A stretch of DNA of 28,538 nt from contig JANTHQ010000001.1 of assembly GCA_024762375.1 (NCBI GenBank), positions 1 to 28,538 of the forward strand. The letters run 5' to 3'. Source of the stretch: Anaerolineaceae bacterium. GTDB lineage: Bacteria; Chloroflexota; Anaerolineae; 4572-78. The position numbers were made by a program, and so were the translations under genes. Below, piece by piece: positions 16,021 to 22,509 of the stretch (positions are counted from its first letter, which is position 1; each line of letters starts with the position of its first letter). The notes under the pieces were generated by a model, which was not told the DNA's origin, ran no database searches, and worked only from the letters and a program-made list of their open reading frames with translations.

Positions 16021-16092
16021 ATTCCGGAAATTCGCGCTGCGAATTGTCCGGAATCCACGCCAAAAACTGTGGATTCCCGCCTTCGCACCCGC
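16021..16092. repeat. Cluster of three hairpin-forming intergenic repeats
   Basis: Three inverted repeats follow one another. ATTCCGGA-A-ATTCGC pairs with GCGAAT-TG-TCCGGAAT (16021-16054). GAATCCAC pairs with GTGGATTC (16051-16076). CCCGCCT pairs with AGGCGGG just downstream. The GGATTCCCGCCT...AGGCGGGAATGACA layout is the kind of dispersed palindromic repeat seen in many bacterial genomes. It overlaps only the rejected N-terminal extension of the RecA-paralog frame. Confidence 0.7.
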
Positions 16093-16196
16093 AGGGCACA
16101 GGCGGGAATGACATATCAAAAATCTTTGCGAAATAATCGCATTTTCTCTTTTCGAGAAAAACTCCGAATTCAGGTTAACTAATCAGGTGGATGGAT

Positions 16197-16293
16197 GATA
16201 GAACACGGATCGTACGGATTAACGCAGATTTTTAAAATATTTTTCAGAAAAATCCGTGAAAATCCGTGCTATCTGTGTCATCCGTGTTCTATC
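16197..16293. repeat. MITE-like element with 14-bp terminal inverted repeats
   Basis: A 97-bp segment bounded by perfect terminal inverted repeats GATAGAACACGGAT (16197-16210) and ATCCGTGTTCTATC (16280-16293). The interior is also imperfectly palindromic and rich in CACGGAT-type units. A diverged copy of the right half lies at about 23736-23782. No transposase is present and no target-site duplication is evident. The rest of 16120-16384 shows a small TTTTCTC/GAGAAAA hairpin (about 16143-16161) and no gene. Confidence 0.65.
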
Positions 16294-16384
16294 CAACCTG
16301 TGGCTGAATAGATACCCGAAAACTTCCAAAAGAACCTGCCCGAGATTGATACGAAGCCTCAAATGGGCCGGACATTTGCGGTCT

Positions 16385-17053
16385 TTACAGCGAATCGACC
16401 AGCGAAATCTGCTCTGATGGCTGCGTGCCCATTCGCCCGCGCCACAAACGTGCCAACGGTTTTTGCGCCACCAGCTCCGCCGCAACAATTTCCGCCGCAT
16501 CTGCGGGAGTGACCCGTCCATACCAGTTTCCGGTGGGATAGCACACCAAATTCCCCGCGAACCGGTGTTGCCCCAAGTGGCTGCTACGATGCAATTCCAC
16601 CGCAACACGCCGCCCCGATGCCGTCAGCGCCGCATCGAGTGCAGCCAACACAGCGGGGCCCCGCTCGCCACAGCGGCCATCGCGCGAAACGTGCCCGCAC
16701 ACCAGCCACACCGGTTTTTCCAGTGGTTCCCACGCCAGTTTTGTTTCGGTCTCGCCGTGCAGCACCCGAATGAAGGCGGGGATGTCTGTTTCGGTTAACC
16801 CGATGAATTTTTTGTTGGCCGGAAACAGCATCACATCAAACCCATTCGCACCCGACGGGGCATCGCACGCGGTAATTTTCGCAAAACCGGGAGCATCTGC
16901 TTTGATGGCCTTGCTCAGCGCGGCAATAAACGGGTCATCCGCCTCAATCTTCGGCTGCCACTGAATATCGCCGGTACACACCACCACGTGCTGGTCGTAA
17001 AACTTTACCGTGCCGGGCAATGGCGATACGGTATCAAACGGTTCGTGGTTCAT
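16385..17053 (-). CDS. Sucrase/ferredoxin-like protein, bis-histidine thioredoxin-like [2Fe-2S] ferredoxin
   Basis: A 222-residue protein of the Suc_Fer-like family (thioredoxin-like ferredoxins related to yeast Apd1/Aim32). The likely [2Fe-2S] ligands are visible: Cys119 and Cys128 in VCGHVSRDGRC (C-X8-C), and His159 and His163 in SSHLGQHRFAGN (H-X3-H), followed by VCYPTGNWYGRV. In Apd1/Aim32 this C-X8-C / H-X3-H set holds a non-Rieske, bishistidinyl cluster. An additional His155 and Cys26 are nearby. A role in electron transfer or redox defence is plausible, but no partner is encoded here. AAAGGA lies 7 bases before the ATG. Confidence 0.85.
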   Translation of the reverse strand: MNHEPFDTVSPLPGTVKFYDQHVVVCTGDIQWQPKIEADDPFIAALSKAIKADAPGFAKITACDAPSGANGFDVMLFPANKKFIGLTETDIPAFIRVLHGETETKLAWEPLEKPVWLVCGHVSRDGRCGERGPAVLAALDAALTASGRRVAVELHRSSHLGQHRFAGNLVCYPTGNWYGRVTPADAAEIVAAELVAQKPLARLWRGRMGTQPSEQISLVDSL

Positions 17054-17085
17054 TATTTCATCCTTTCGTAAATACTGATAACGAA

Positions 17086-17113
17086 ATTATACCCTCGCCA
17101 ATTTTTACAGCAA
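17086..17113 (-). promoter_or_regulatory. Promoter of the ferredoxin-like gene
   Basis: On the minus strand TTGCTG (17113-17108), 16 bp, TATAAT (17091-17086). The mRNA would start about 25-30 bases before the ATG, leaving room for the AAAGGA ribosome-binding site. Confidence 0.6.
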
Positions 17114-17125
17114 ATCTTTAAAAAA

Positions 17126-17154
17126 TTGGCGGTTCAAACCATCTGTGGTAGAAT
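17126..17154 (+). promoter_or_regulatory. Promoter of the radical SAM gene
   Basis: TTGGCG (17126-17131), 17 bp, TAGAAT (17149-17154). It is divergent from, and nearly abutting, the ferredoxin-gene promoter. The 5' leader is about 40 bases and carries the AAGGAG used for the TTG start. Confidence 0.55.
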
Positions 17155-17201
17155 ACGCAATCGGTTTGAAAAACTGAGTTCATTTTTTAAGGAGACGCAT
17201 T

Positions 17202-18563
17202 TTGGACTTGCGACGTGTTGTTTTAATTCACCCCGGCAGAGAAGGGCGCATTTTTGGCAAAGCGCCATCGCCGTCATATACCCTCATGCGACTGGCATCG
17301 CTGGTGCCGGACGAAATAGAGGTGGAAATTTGGGAAGAGAATCTGGGTCCGCTCGATGCCCGTATCCGCAATGAATTGGGGCCGACCGATTTGGTGGGCA
17401 TCACCTCTAAAACGCTGGCGATTGAATCGGCAGAAAAATTTGCCCGGCTGGCACACGAAGCGGGCGTGAAAGTGGTTGCCGTCGGTGGGGCACACGCCAC
17501 GCTGATGCCGGAAGATGTGGCGCGTTGGGCAGATGTGGTTTTCACCGGCGAAGCGTACTTCACATGGCCGCAACTCATTCAAGATTTTATGAATGATACC
17601 GTCAAACCCCTTTACAACGATACCGAATGGGCAGATTTGGCGGGTGTCGCCCGTTTGACCGACCGCGTGCTGAAAATGGTGGACGAAAATCGGCACTATT
17701 GGACGCCGCTGCTGGAAGTGACGCGCGGCTGCCCGCGAAACTGCTCGTTTTGCACGGCTATTCGGGTGAGCGGGCAGAAAATGCGTTTCCGCCCGGTGGA
17801 AGAAATTGTCGAAGAAATTGAACGCCGTAAAATTGACCGCTTCTTTTTAACTGACGATAATTTCGGGCTGGCGTTCCGGCTCGACCCGGCATATATCGAA
17901 AAACTGTTTTTGGCATTGGCAAAACTCCCCCTGCGCGGGTGGACAACCCAAGCCGAAATGATGGTCGCCGAATACCCCGACCTGCTCGATTTGGCGCGCA
18001 AAGCCCATCTCGACAAATTTTTCATCGGGTTCGAATCGGTCAACCCCAACAACCGGCGCGAACTCGGCGGCAAAAGCAAAGGGCTGACCGAACAATACCG
18101 CCGCGCCATCAAACGGGTTCACGAACATGGTATCGGCGTGGTGGGGCTGTTTGTGTATGGGTTCGACGAAGATACCCCCGCCACAATGTGGGAAACGTGG
18201 GAATTTGCGCGCAGTGCGGGGCTCGACAGTATGAGCCAAACGATTCTCACGCCGTATCCCGGCACACCATTCCGCGCCCAACTCATCCGCGAAAACCGGC
18301 TCATTCCCAACACCCCGTGGCGACTGTATGACACGGCACACATCACCTACTACCCGAAACAAATGTCGGTGGAAGAGTTTTCCCGCGAATACGACAAAAT
18401 CTGCAAAACCGTGTACCACCCGGTGCGAATTGCCCAGCGCGGGTTGCGCTCGCTGGCCCGCGTGTCGAAATACTCGGTGTCGATGATACCGCGCAAAACT
18501 TTCAGTAGTTTCAGCACCGACTTTGGCTATCGCAAAACCTTCGAATGGCGGTATGTCACGTAA
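17202..18563 (+). CDS. B12-binding-domain radical SAM protein
   Basis: 453 residues. The N-terminal half (about 1-145) is a cobalamin-binding-like Rossmann domain (RRVVLIHPG..., LVGITSKTLAIESA, VKVVAVGGAHATLMPE, ADVVFTGEA) without a DxHxxG motif. The radical SAM domain carries the [4Fe-4S] motif GCPRNCSFC, Cys177, Cys181 and Cys184 (CX3CX2C). It is followed by FLTDDNFG, FIGFESVN and a Gly-rich VVGLFVYGFDEDT. This is the BchE/HpnP-like superfamily of methylases, cyclases and C-C bond enzymes acting on unactivated carbon; the substrate is unknown. A TTG start is used because AAGGAG (17189-17194) is 7 bases upstream. The next gene is a glycosyltransferase with its own promoter. Confidence 0.87.
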   Translation: MDLRRVVLIHPGREGRIFGKAPSPSYTLMRLASLVPDEIEVEIWEENLGPLDARIRNELGPTDLVGITSKTLAIESAEKFARLAHEAGVKVVAVGGAHATLMPEDVARWADVVFTGEAYFTWPQLIQDFMNDTVKPLYNDTEWADLAGVARLTDRVLKMVDENRHYWTPLLEVTRGCPRNCSFCTAIRVSGQKMRFRPVEEIVEEIERRKIDRFFLTDDNFGLAFRLDPAYIEKLFLALAKLPLRGWTTQAEMMVAEYPDLLDLARKAHLDKFFIGFESVNPNNRRELGGKSKGLTEQYRRAIKRVHEHGIGVVGLFVYGFDEDTPATMWETWEFARSAGLDSMSQTILTPYPGTPFRAQLIRENRLIPNTPWRLYDTAHITYYPKQMSVEEFSREYDKICKTVYHPVRIAQRGLRSLARVSKYSVSMIPRKTFSSFSTDFGYRKTFEWRYVT

Positions 18564-18581
18564 TGCCATTCGGCCGCCATT

Positions 18582-18610
18582 TTGCCAAAAAAAGCCGCAT
18601 CCGCTATTAT
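18582..18610 (+). promoter_or_regulatory. Promoter of the glycosyltransferase gene
   Basis: TTGCCA (18582-18587), 17 bp, TATTAT (18605-18610) preceded by GC. The leader contains a hairpin TGCCCGG/CCGGGCA (about 18622-18643) not followed by a T-run, so it is probably not a terminator. Confidence 0.55.
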
Positions 18611-18727
18611 AGCGCATTGAGTGCCCGGTAAAATTGCCGGGCAAAATTTCGGCGCCATTTTGAAGGCAGCGGCGACCATTGGGAGGCCGTTATCACGCAA
18701 CAAGCATCCTCATCGCCATATCTGTCG

Positions 18728-19462
18728 GTGGTCATTCCGGCATACAATGAATCGGTGCGTTTACCCGGCTCTCTGAAACGGGTGGTGGAATATCTGGAAA
18801 CACAACCCTACCCCGCCGAAGTGCTGGTAGTGGACGATGGCAGCACCGACAACACCGTCGCGCTGGCAAAAGAAATTGCCGCCGAACACCCCATCGTGCG
18901 CGTCATCGAAAATGACCATCGCGGCAAAGGGTTCACCGTTCGCACCGGCATGCTCGCCGGGGCGGGCAAGTTCATCCTCTTTTCTGACGCCGACCTCGCC
19001 GTGCCGATTGAAGAAACCGCCAAATTGTTGCCATTTCTGGAAGAAGGATACGATGTCGTCATCGGTTCGCGCGAGGGGCAGGGTGCCAAACGCATTGATG
19101 AGCCGTGGCACCGCCATTTTATGGGGCGCGTGTTCAACTTTCTCATCCACCTGATTGCCCTGCGGGGGTTTCAGGATACCCAGTGCGGGTTCAAAGCCTT
19201 CACCCGCGAAGCCACCCACGATTTATTCAACCGGGTGCAATTGTACGGCGAAAACGCCGCCCGCATCACCGAAGCCGCCGTCACCGGTTTTGATGTGGAG
19301 GTGCTCTTTTTGGCGGTCAAACTCGGCTATCGGGTAAAAGAAGTGCCCGTCACGTGGATTTACGGCGAAGAAACAAAAGTCAACCCGTTAAAAGATTCAT
19401 GGCGCAATTTGAAAGATGTGATTGCCGTGCGCTGGAACGACCTCAGCGGAAAATACAGTTGA
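18728..19462 (+). CDS. Family 2 glycosyltransferase, dolichyl/polyprenyl-phosphate beta-glucosyltransferase-like
   Basis: About 244 residues from the GTG. GT-A motifs are VIPAYNES, VVDDGSTDNT (nucleotide binding) and FSDADLAVP (DxD metal site). GSREGQGAKRID...RGFQDTQCGFKAFTREA is typical of ALG5-like enzymes that transfer glucose or a related sugar from UDP-sugar to a polyprenyl phosphate at the membrane. No membrane helix is seen. The GTG would cut into the first beta-strand (LSVVIP). The frame is open upstream to 18632 without ATG, GTG or TTG, and the only well-placed ribosome-binding site (GGGAGG, 18681-18686) points to an ATC at 18692. The true start may therefore be that rare codon, adding 12 residues. 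Confidence 0.85.
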   Translation: MVIPAYNESVRLPGSLKRVVEYLETQPYPAEVLVVDDGSTDNTVALAKEIAAEHPIVRVIENDHRGKGFTVRTGMLAGAGKFILFSDADLAVPIEETAKLLPFLEEGYDVVIGSREGQGAKRIDEPWHRHFMGRVFNFLIHLIALRGFQDTQCGFKAFTREATHDLFNRVQLYGENAARITEAAVTGFDVEVLFLAVKLGYRVKEVPVTWIYGEETKVNPLKDSWRNLKDVIAVRWNDLSGKYS

Positions 19463-19480
19463 AATAAATCGTCTCAGCTA

Positions 19481-19508
19481 TTTACAAACGCCCAAAACTC
19501 GCTATAAT
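19481..19508 (+). promoter_or_regulatory. Promoter of the metG leader
   Basis: TTTACA (19481-19486), 16 bp, perfect TATAAT (19503-19508) preceded by GC. The usual start distance (6-7 bases) puts +1 at or next to the A of the leader-peptide ATG (19515). Confidence 0.75.
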
Positions 19509-19514
19509 AGAAGT

Positions 19515-19583
19515 ATGAATACGCTGAAATTTGCCATTAAACTGATGCCTATGGTTATGCCCTGCCGCACGACGGCGGTTTAG
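19515..19583 (+). CDS. Methionine-rich leader peptide of metG (22 residues), candidate attenuator peptide
   Basis: A 22-codon ORF from ATG 19515 to TAG 19581. It has four Met codons: the start plus codons 11, 13 and 15 in the stretch LMPMVMP (19542-19562), i.e. three ATG in five codons. It sits directly after a promoter, upstream of a hairpin switch and terminator, and in front of the methionyl-tRNA synthetase gene. That is the standard position of a leader peptide whose translation reports charged tRNA levels. No Shine-Dalgarno is possible because the -10 box ends 6 bases before the ATG, so initiation would be leaderless. The peptide itself probably has no other role. Confidence 0.68.
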   Translation: MNTLKFAIKLMPMVMPCRTTAV

Positions 19584-19651
19584 GCTGTATGGGCTGATTG
19601 TCACCCCTTTTCAAGCCACAACCGCACGTCTCCGTGCGGCTTTTTATTTTT
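19564..19651 (+). promoter_or_regulatory. Candidate transcription attenuator switching metG expression
   Basis: Four RNA segments can pair in exclusive ways. 1:2 is CCGC (19565-19568) with GCGG (19575-19578), or GCCG with CGGC one base off. 2:3 is GCGGTT (19575-19580) with AACCGC (19620-19625), continued after a 2x2 internal loop by GGCT (19583-19586) with AGCC (19614-19617) and an inner GGG/CCC hairpin. 3:4 is the terminator. A ribosome stalled at the Met codons would cover segment 1 and free segment 2, giving the 2:3 antiterminator. A ribosome reaching the stop codon would cover segment 2, so the terminator forms. Without translation, 1:2 plus 3:4 terminates. The pairing is read by eye. Confidence 0.65.
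19622..19651 (+). terminator. Intrinsic terminator of the metG leader
   Basis: CCGCACG (19622-19628), TCTC loop, CGTGCGG (19633-19639), then CTTTTTATTTTT. A copy of CCGCACG also occurs at 19565-19571 inside the leader ORF and could compete for the 3' arm. Confidence 0.85.
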
Positions 19652-19692
19652 CGTCATTTGTTTATTTGCAATTCGTCACTCGTCATTTTTCA
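19651..19692. repeat. Short STRR-like heptamer tract between attenuator and metG
   Basis: TCGTCAT, TTCGTCA and CTCGTCA units repeat with 7-base spacing or near it, the complement of the GAATGAC units at 26390-26412. It lies just upstream of the metG ribosome-binding site. Confidence 0.45.
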
Positions 19693-19707
19693 TAAGGAGC
19701 ACCATCT

Positions 19708-21483
19708 ATGTCTGAAAATATACTCGTTTGCACTGCCTGGCCCTACGCCAACGGCGACCAGCATCTGGGCCACGTTGCAGGCAACTTCCTCCCCGCCGAC
19801 ATTTTCGCGCGATATCATCGCCTGAAAGGCAACCGGGTGCTGATGGTATCCGGTTCGGATGCGCACGGCACGCCCATCACCGTCAAAGCGGATGAAGAAG
19901 GCGTTTCGCCGCGAGAAATTTTTGAACGCTACCACCGGCGATTTCTGGAAACATTCATCGGATTGGGTATCAGTTACGACCTGTTCACCCACACCGATAC
20001 CGAAAACCACTATCGCGTGTCGCAGGATATTTTTACCGCCGCGCTGAAAAACGGTTATATCTATAAAGAAACCCAGCAGCAATTTTACTCCGCTGCACTG
20101 AAACGCTTTCTGCCCGACCGCTATATCGAAGGCACGTGCCCCAAATGCGGCTACGAATCGGCGCGGGGCGACCAGTGCGACAACTGCAAAACGCTGCTCG
20201 AGCCGACCGAACTCATCAACCCGCACGCCAAAATGGACAATTCGCCGCTGGAATTGCGCGAAACGGAACACTTTTTTCTCGATTTGGCGAAATTGAGCGA
20301 CCAAATTTTGGCATATCTGGAAGACGGGAAAGAGTTTTGGCGCCCCAACGTCATCAATTTCAGCAAAAATTATGTAAAAGAGGGTTTGCGCGGACGGCCC
20401 ATCACCCGCGATATTGACTGGGGTATCCCCATTCCGCTGGAAGGGTATGAAAGCAAACGGCTATATGTCTGGTTCGAGGCGGTCATCGGCTACCTGAGCG
20501 CCAGCATCGAATGGTCGGTGAACCACGGTACCCCCGATGCGTGGAAAGATTGGTGGTACGACCCTTCCGCCAAAACCTATTATTTTATGGGGAAAGATAA
20601 CATCCCGTTTCACGCCATCATCTGGCCCGGCGAACTGCTGGCAACCGGACGCAAATTATATGCCGCCGAAGGCGACGGGCTGATGAACCTGCCATACGAT
20701 GTGGTTTCAAACGAATATTTGACGATGACCGGCTCGAAAATCAGCACCAGCCGAAATTACGCCATCTGGGCGCCCGATATTCTGGAAAATTTCGACCCCG
20801 ACCCGGTACGCTATTATCTCAACGCCATCGCCCCCGAAACCCGCGACAGCGATTTTATGTTCGATGATTTCATTCGCCGCAACAATGATGAACTGGTCGC
20901 CACGTGGGGCAATCTGGTCAACCGCATGCTCGGTTTCGCCTTCAAACGGTTCGATGCCACCGTGCCCGCGCCGAGTGAACTCGGCGAGCTTGACCGCGAA
21001 ATTCTGGCAACGGTGGAAGCCGGGTTCGGCACAGTGGGCAACCTGCTGGCGGCGGCAAAATTCAAAGCGGCACAACAAGCGGCAATGAAACTGGCGCAAG
21101 CCGCAAACATCTATCTTGACCGGAAAGCGCCGTGGAAAACCATCAAAACCGACCGCGATGCCACCGCCACCACCGTATTCGTCATTTTGCGGGTGATAGA
21201 CAGCTTGAAAACCATTTTTGCACCGTTCCTGCCGTTCACATCCCAAAAAGTGCACGAATATCTGGGGTATGACGGGCAACTATTCGGCGATATTGGCACG
21301 CAGGAATTTTCGGAAGCGAGCCGGTCTCACACCGCGCTGGTGTACCATCCGGAGAAAGCCGCTGGGGCGTGGCAACCGAGCGAACTGCCCGCCGGGCAAA
21401 AATTACGCAAGCCCGCACCGCTGTTCAAAAAATTCGACCCGGAAGAAACCGAAGCAGTGTTGATGAAACTACTGGAAAATTGA
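19708..21483 (+). CDS. metG: Methionyl-tRNA synthetase
   Basis: Class I synthetase of 591 residues that charges tRNA-Met. Its HIGH signature is HLGH (residues 19-22) in TAWPYANGDQHLGHVAGN. The zinc knuckle is CPKCGYESARGDQCDNC (about residues 147-163). VWFEAVIGYLSAS and FMGKDNIPFHAIIWP line the Met/ATP site. The KMSKS loop is KISTS (about 344-348), a variant that keeps the first Lys but replaces the second with Thr. The C-terminus stops after the helical anticodon domain with no EMAP-II-like extension. AAGGAG about 8 bases before the ATG is strong. The upstream leader carries a candidate Met-codon attenuator. Confidence 0.95.
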   Translation: MSENILVCTAWPYANGDQHLGHVAGNFLPADIFARYHRLKGNRVLMVSGSDAHGTPITVKADEEGVSPREIFERYHRRFLETFIGLGISYDLFTHTDTENHYRVSQDIFTAALKNGYIYKETQQQFYSAALKRFLPDRYIEGTCPKCGYESARGDQCDNCKTLLEPTELINPHAKMDNSPLELRETEHFFLDLAKLSDQILAYLEDGKEFWRPNVINFSKNYVKEGLRGRPITRDIDWGIPIPLEGYESKRLYVWFEAVIGYLSASIEWSVNHGTPDAWKDWWYDPSAKTYYFMGKDNIPFHAIIWPGELLATGRKLYAAEGDGLMNLPYDVVSNEYLTMTGSKISTSRNYAIWAPDILENFDPDPVRYYLNAIAPETRDSDFMFDDFIRRNNDELVATWGNLVNRMLGFAFKRFDATVPAPSELGELDREILATVEAGFGTVGNLLAAAKFKAAQQAAMKLAQAANIYLDRKAPWKTIKTDRDATATTVFVILRVIDSLKTIFAPFLPFTSQKVHEYLGYDGQLFGDIGTQEFSEASRSHTALVYHPEKAAGAWQPSELPAGQKLRKPAPLFKKFDPEETEAVLMKLLEN

Positions 21484-21550
21484 AGATTGGAGATTGGTTA
21501 TTGGTCAATTGGAGATTGGTTGGTTGCTGGAATCTCCAATCAACCATTTA
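21484..21550. repeat. STRR-like heptamer tract (GGAGATT / CTCCAAT units)
   Basis: GATTGGAGATTGG, TTATTGG, TCAATTGGAGATTGG and, inverted, AATCTCCAATCAACC. Units of about 7 bases are repeated with drift, and the inverted copy could fold back. The same GGAGATTGG/CCAATCTCC type occurs at about 26201-26220. It separates metG from the KaiC-like gene and explains the spurious upstream extension of that frame. Confidence 0.65.
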
Positions 21551-21583
21551 ACCGACTTCCGGCCACCTAAAAGGGGGAAATCG

Positions 21584-22327
21584 ATGACAACCAAAATCCG
21601 CAAACGTCTGTCGTCCGGAGAAAAAACACTCGACAAAATGCTCGGTGGGGGCTTTATTGAAGGAAGCGCGACGCTGGTTAGCGGTGCGCCCGGTGTGGGG
21701 AAAACCACGCTGGGGTTGCAATTTCTGTGTGCCGGCGCTGCCAAAGGCGAACCGGGCGTGCTGGTGACTTTCGAGGAATTTCCCGCCACGCTCATTCGAG
21801 ACGCGCAGCAGTTGGGGTGGGATTTGCAGCAACTGCAATCGGATGGACTTTTGCGGATTTTATTCACATCACCCGATGTGTTTCTGAGCAGCCTCCAAGA
21901 GCCCGATAGCCCGCTGGCAGAAACCATCCGCACGATGGCCCCCACACGTGCCGTTGTCGATAGCGTGACCCAATTCACCCGAACCACCGAAGACCCACTG
22001 AAACTGCGCGCGATACACAATTCGCTGATTAACGCCTTCAAGCGCGAAGGCATCACCAGCCTGCTGCTGGCAGAGGATGCACACATCACCCACACCGAAA
22101 CGGGGACTGTGGCATCGCTGCCATACGTGGTCGATTCTGTTTTGCTGATGCGGTATGTCGAAGTGGATAGCGCGATGCGCCGTGCCCTGACTATTTTAAA
22201 AATGCGCGGCAGCCGTCATGCGAAAGAAATTCGCGGCTATACGATTGCATCGGGCGGGTTACAGATGCAAGAGCCGTTTGAAAATATTCGCGGCTTACTT
22301 TCGGGCATTACCCAACGGGTAGGATGA
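21584..22327 (+). CDS. KaiC-like RecA-superfamily ATPase, single domain
   Basis: 247 residues from the ATG. SSGEKTLDKMLGGGFIEGSATLVSGAPGVGKTTLG carries Walker A (GAPGVGKT, residues 34-41). The KaiC-type FEE glutamates follow (VTFEEFPATL, about 68-77), then Walker B-like RAVVDSVTQF and the C-terminal KMRGSRHAKEIRGYTI motif typical of KaiC/RadA-like domains. One KaiC domain (KaiC has two) and no kaiB/kaiA nearby argue against a clock protein; such ATPases often act in signalling or gas-vesicle or archaellum-type systems. AAGGGGG before ATG 21584 fixes the start; an earlier GTG/ATG reading would translate the repeat tract. Confidence 0.85.
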   Translation: MTTKIRKRLSSGEKTLDKMLGGGFIEGSATLVSGAPGVGKTTLGLQFLCAGAAKGEPGVLVTFEEFPATLIRDAQQLGWDLQQLQSDGLLRILFTSPDVFLSSLQEPDSPLAETIRTMAPTRAVVDSVTQFTRTTEDPLKLRAIHNSLINAFKREGITSLLLAEDAHITHTETGTVASLPYVVDSVLLMRYVEVDSAMRRALTILKMRGSRHAKEIRGYTIASGGLQMQEPFENIRGLLSGITQRVG

Positions 22328-22334
22328 GAAAATT

Positions 22335-22423
22335 GTCATTGCGAAGCCCGCAGGGCTGAAGCAATCTCCGGGTTTTTTCCGAGGGGGGATTGCTTCGGCG
22401 CAAAAAACGCGCCTCTCAATGAC
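22335..22423. repeat. Dispersed palindromic repeat (GTCATTG...CAATGAC type)
   Basis: Outer arms GTCATTG (22335-22341) and CAATGAC (22417-22423), with inner arms GAAGCAATC and GATTGCTTC, form an imperfect 89-bp palindrome. Its wording matches a repeat found between genes in many unrelated bacterial genomes. It follows the KaiC-like stop by 7 bases. Confidence 0.75.
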
Positions 22424-22467
22424 AAACCACCTGAATTTTCAAAAATCAAAAACTATCTCAATAAATC

Positions 22468-22502
22468 GGGGCGACCCGTCGCGAGTCGCCCCTACGTTTT
22501 TT
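22468..22502 (+). terminator. Terminator after the KaiC-like gene
   Basis: GGGGCGAC (22468-22475) pairs with GTCGCCCC (22485-22492) across a 9-base loop, followed by TACG and six T. The GTAGGGGCGACTCGCG wording is itself a widespread intergenic repeat, apparently used here as a terminator. It lies 8 bases before the convergent gene end. Confidence 0.72.
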
Positions 22503-22509
22503 ATTTCCG

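Noticed and set aside
15910..16119. N-terminal extension of the RecA-paralog frame (70 extra residues)
   Set aside because: It translates palindromic repeat DNA and would run through the promoter and LexA box. A proper ribosome-binding site fits ATG 15909.
19515..19651. T-box or S-box/SAM riboswitch upstream of metG
   Set aside because: No T-box consensus (such as the GGTGG core) or SAM-riboswitch-like multi-helix layout is visible, and the space is too short. The Met-codon ORF explains the terminator better.
21494..21583. N-terminal extension of the KaiC-like protein
   Set aside because: It translates the heptamer-repeat tract. ATG 21584 has AAGGGGG upstream and is where the KaiC fold begins.
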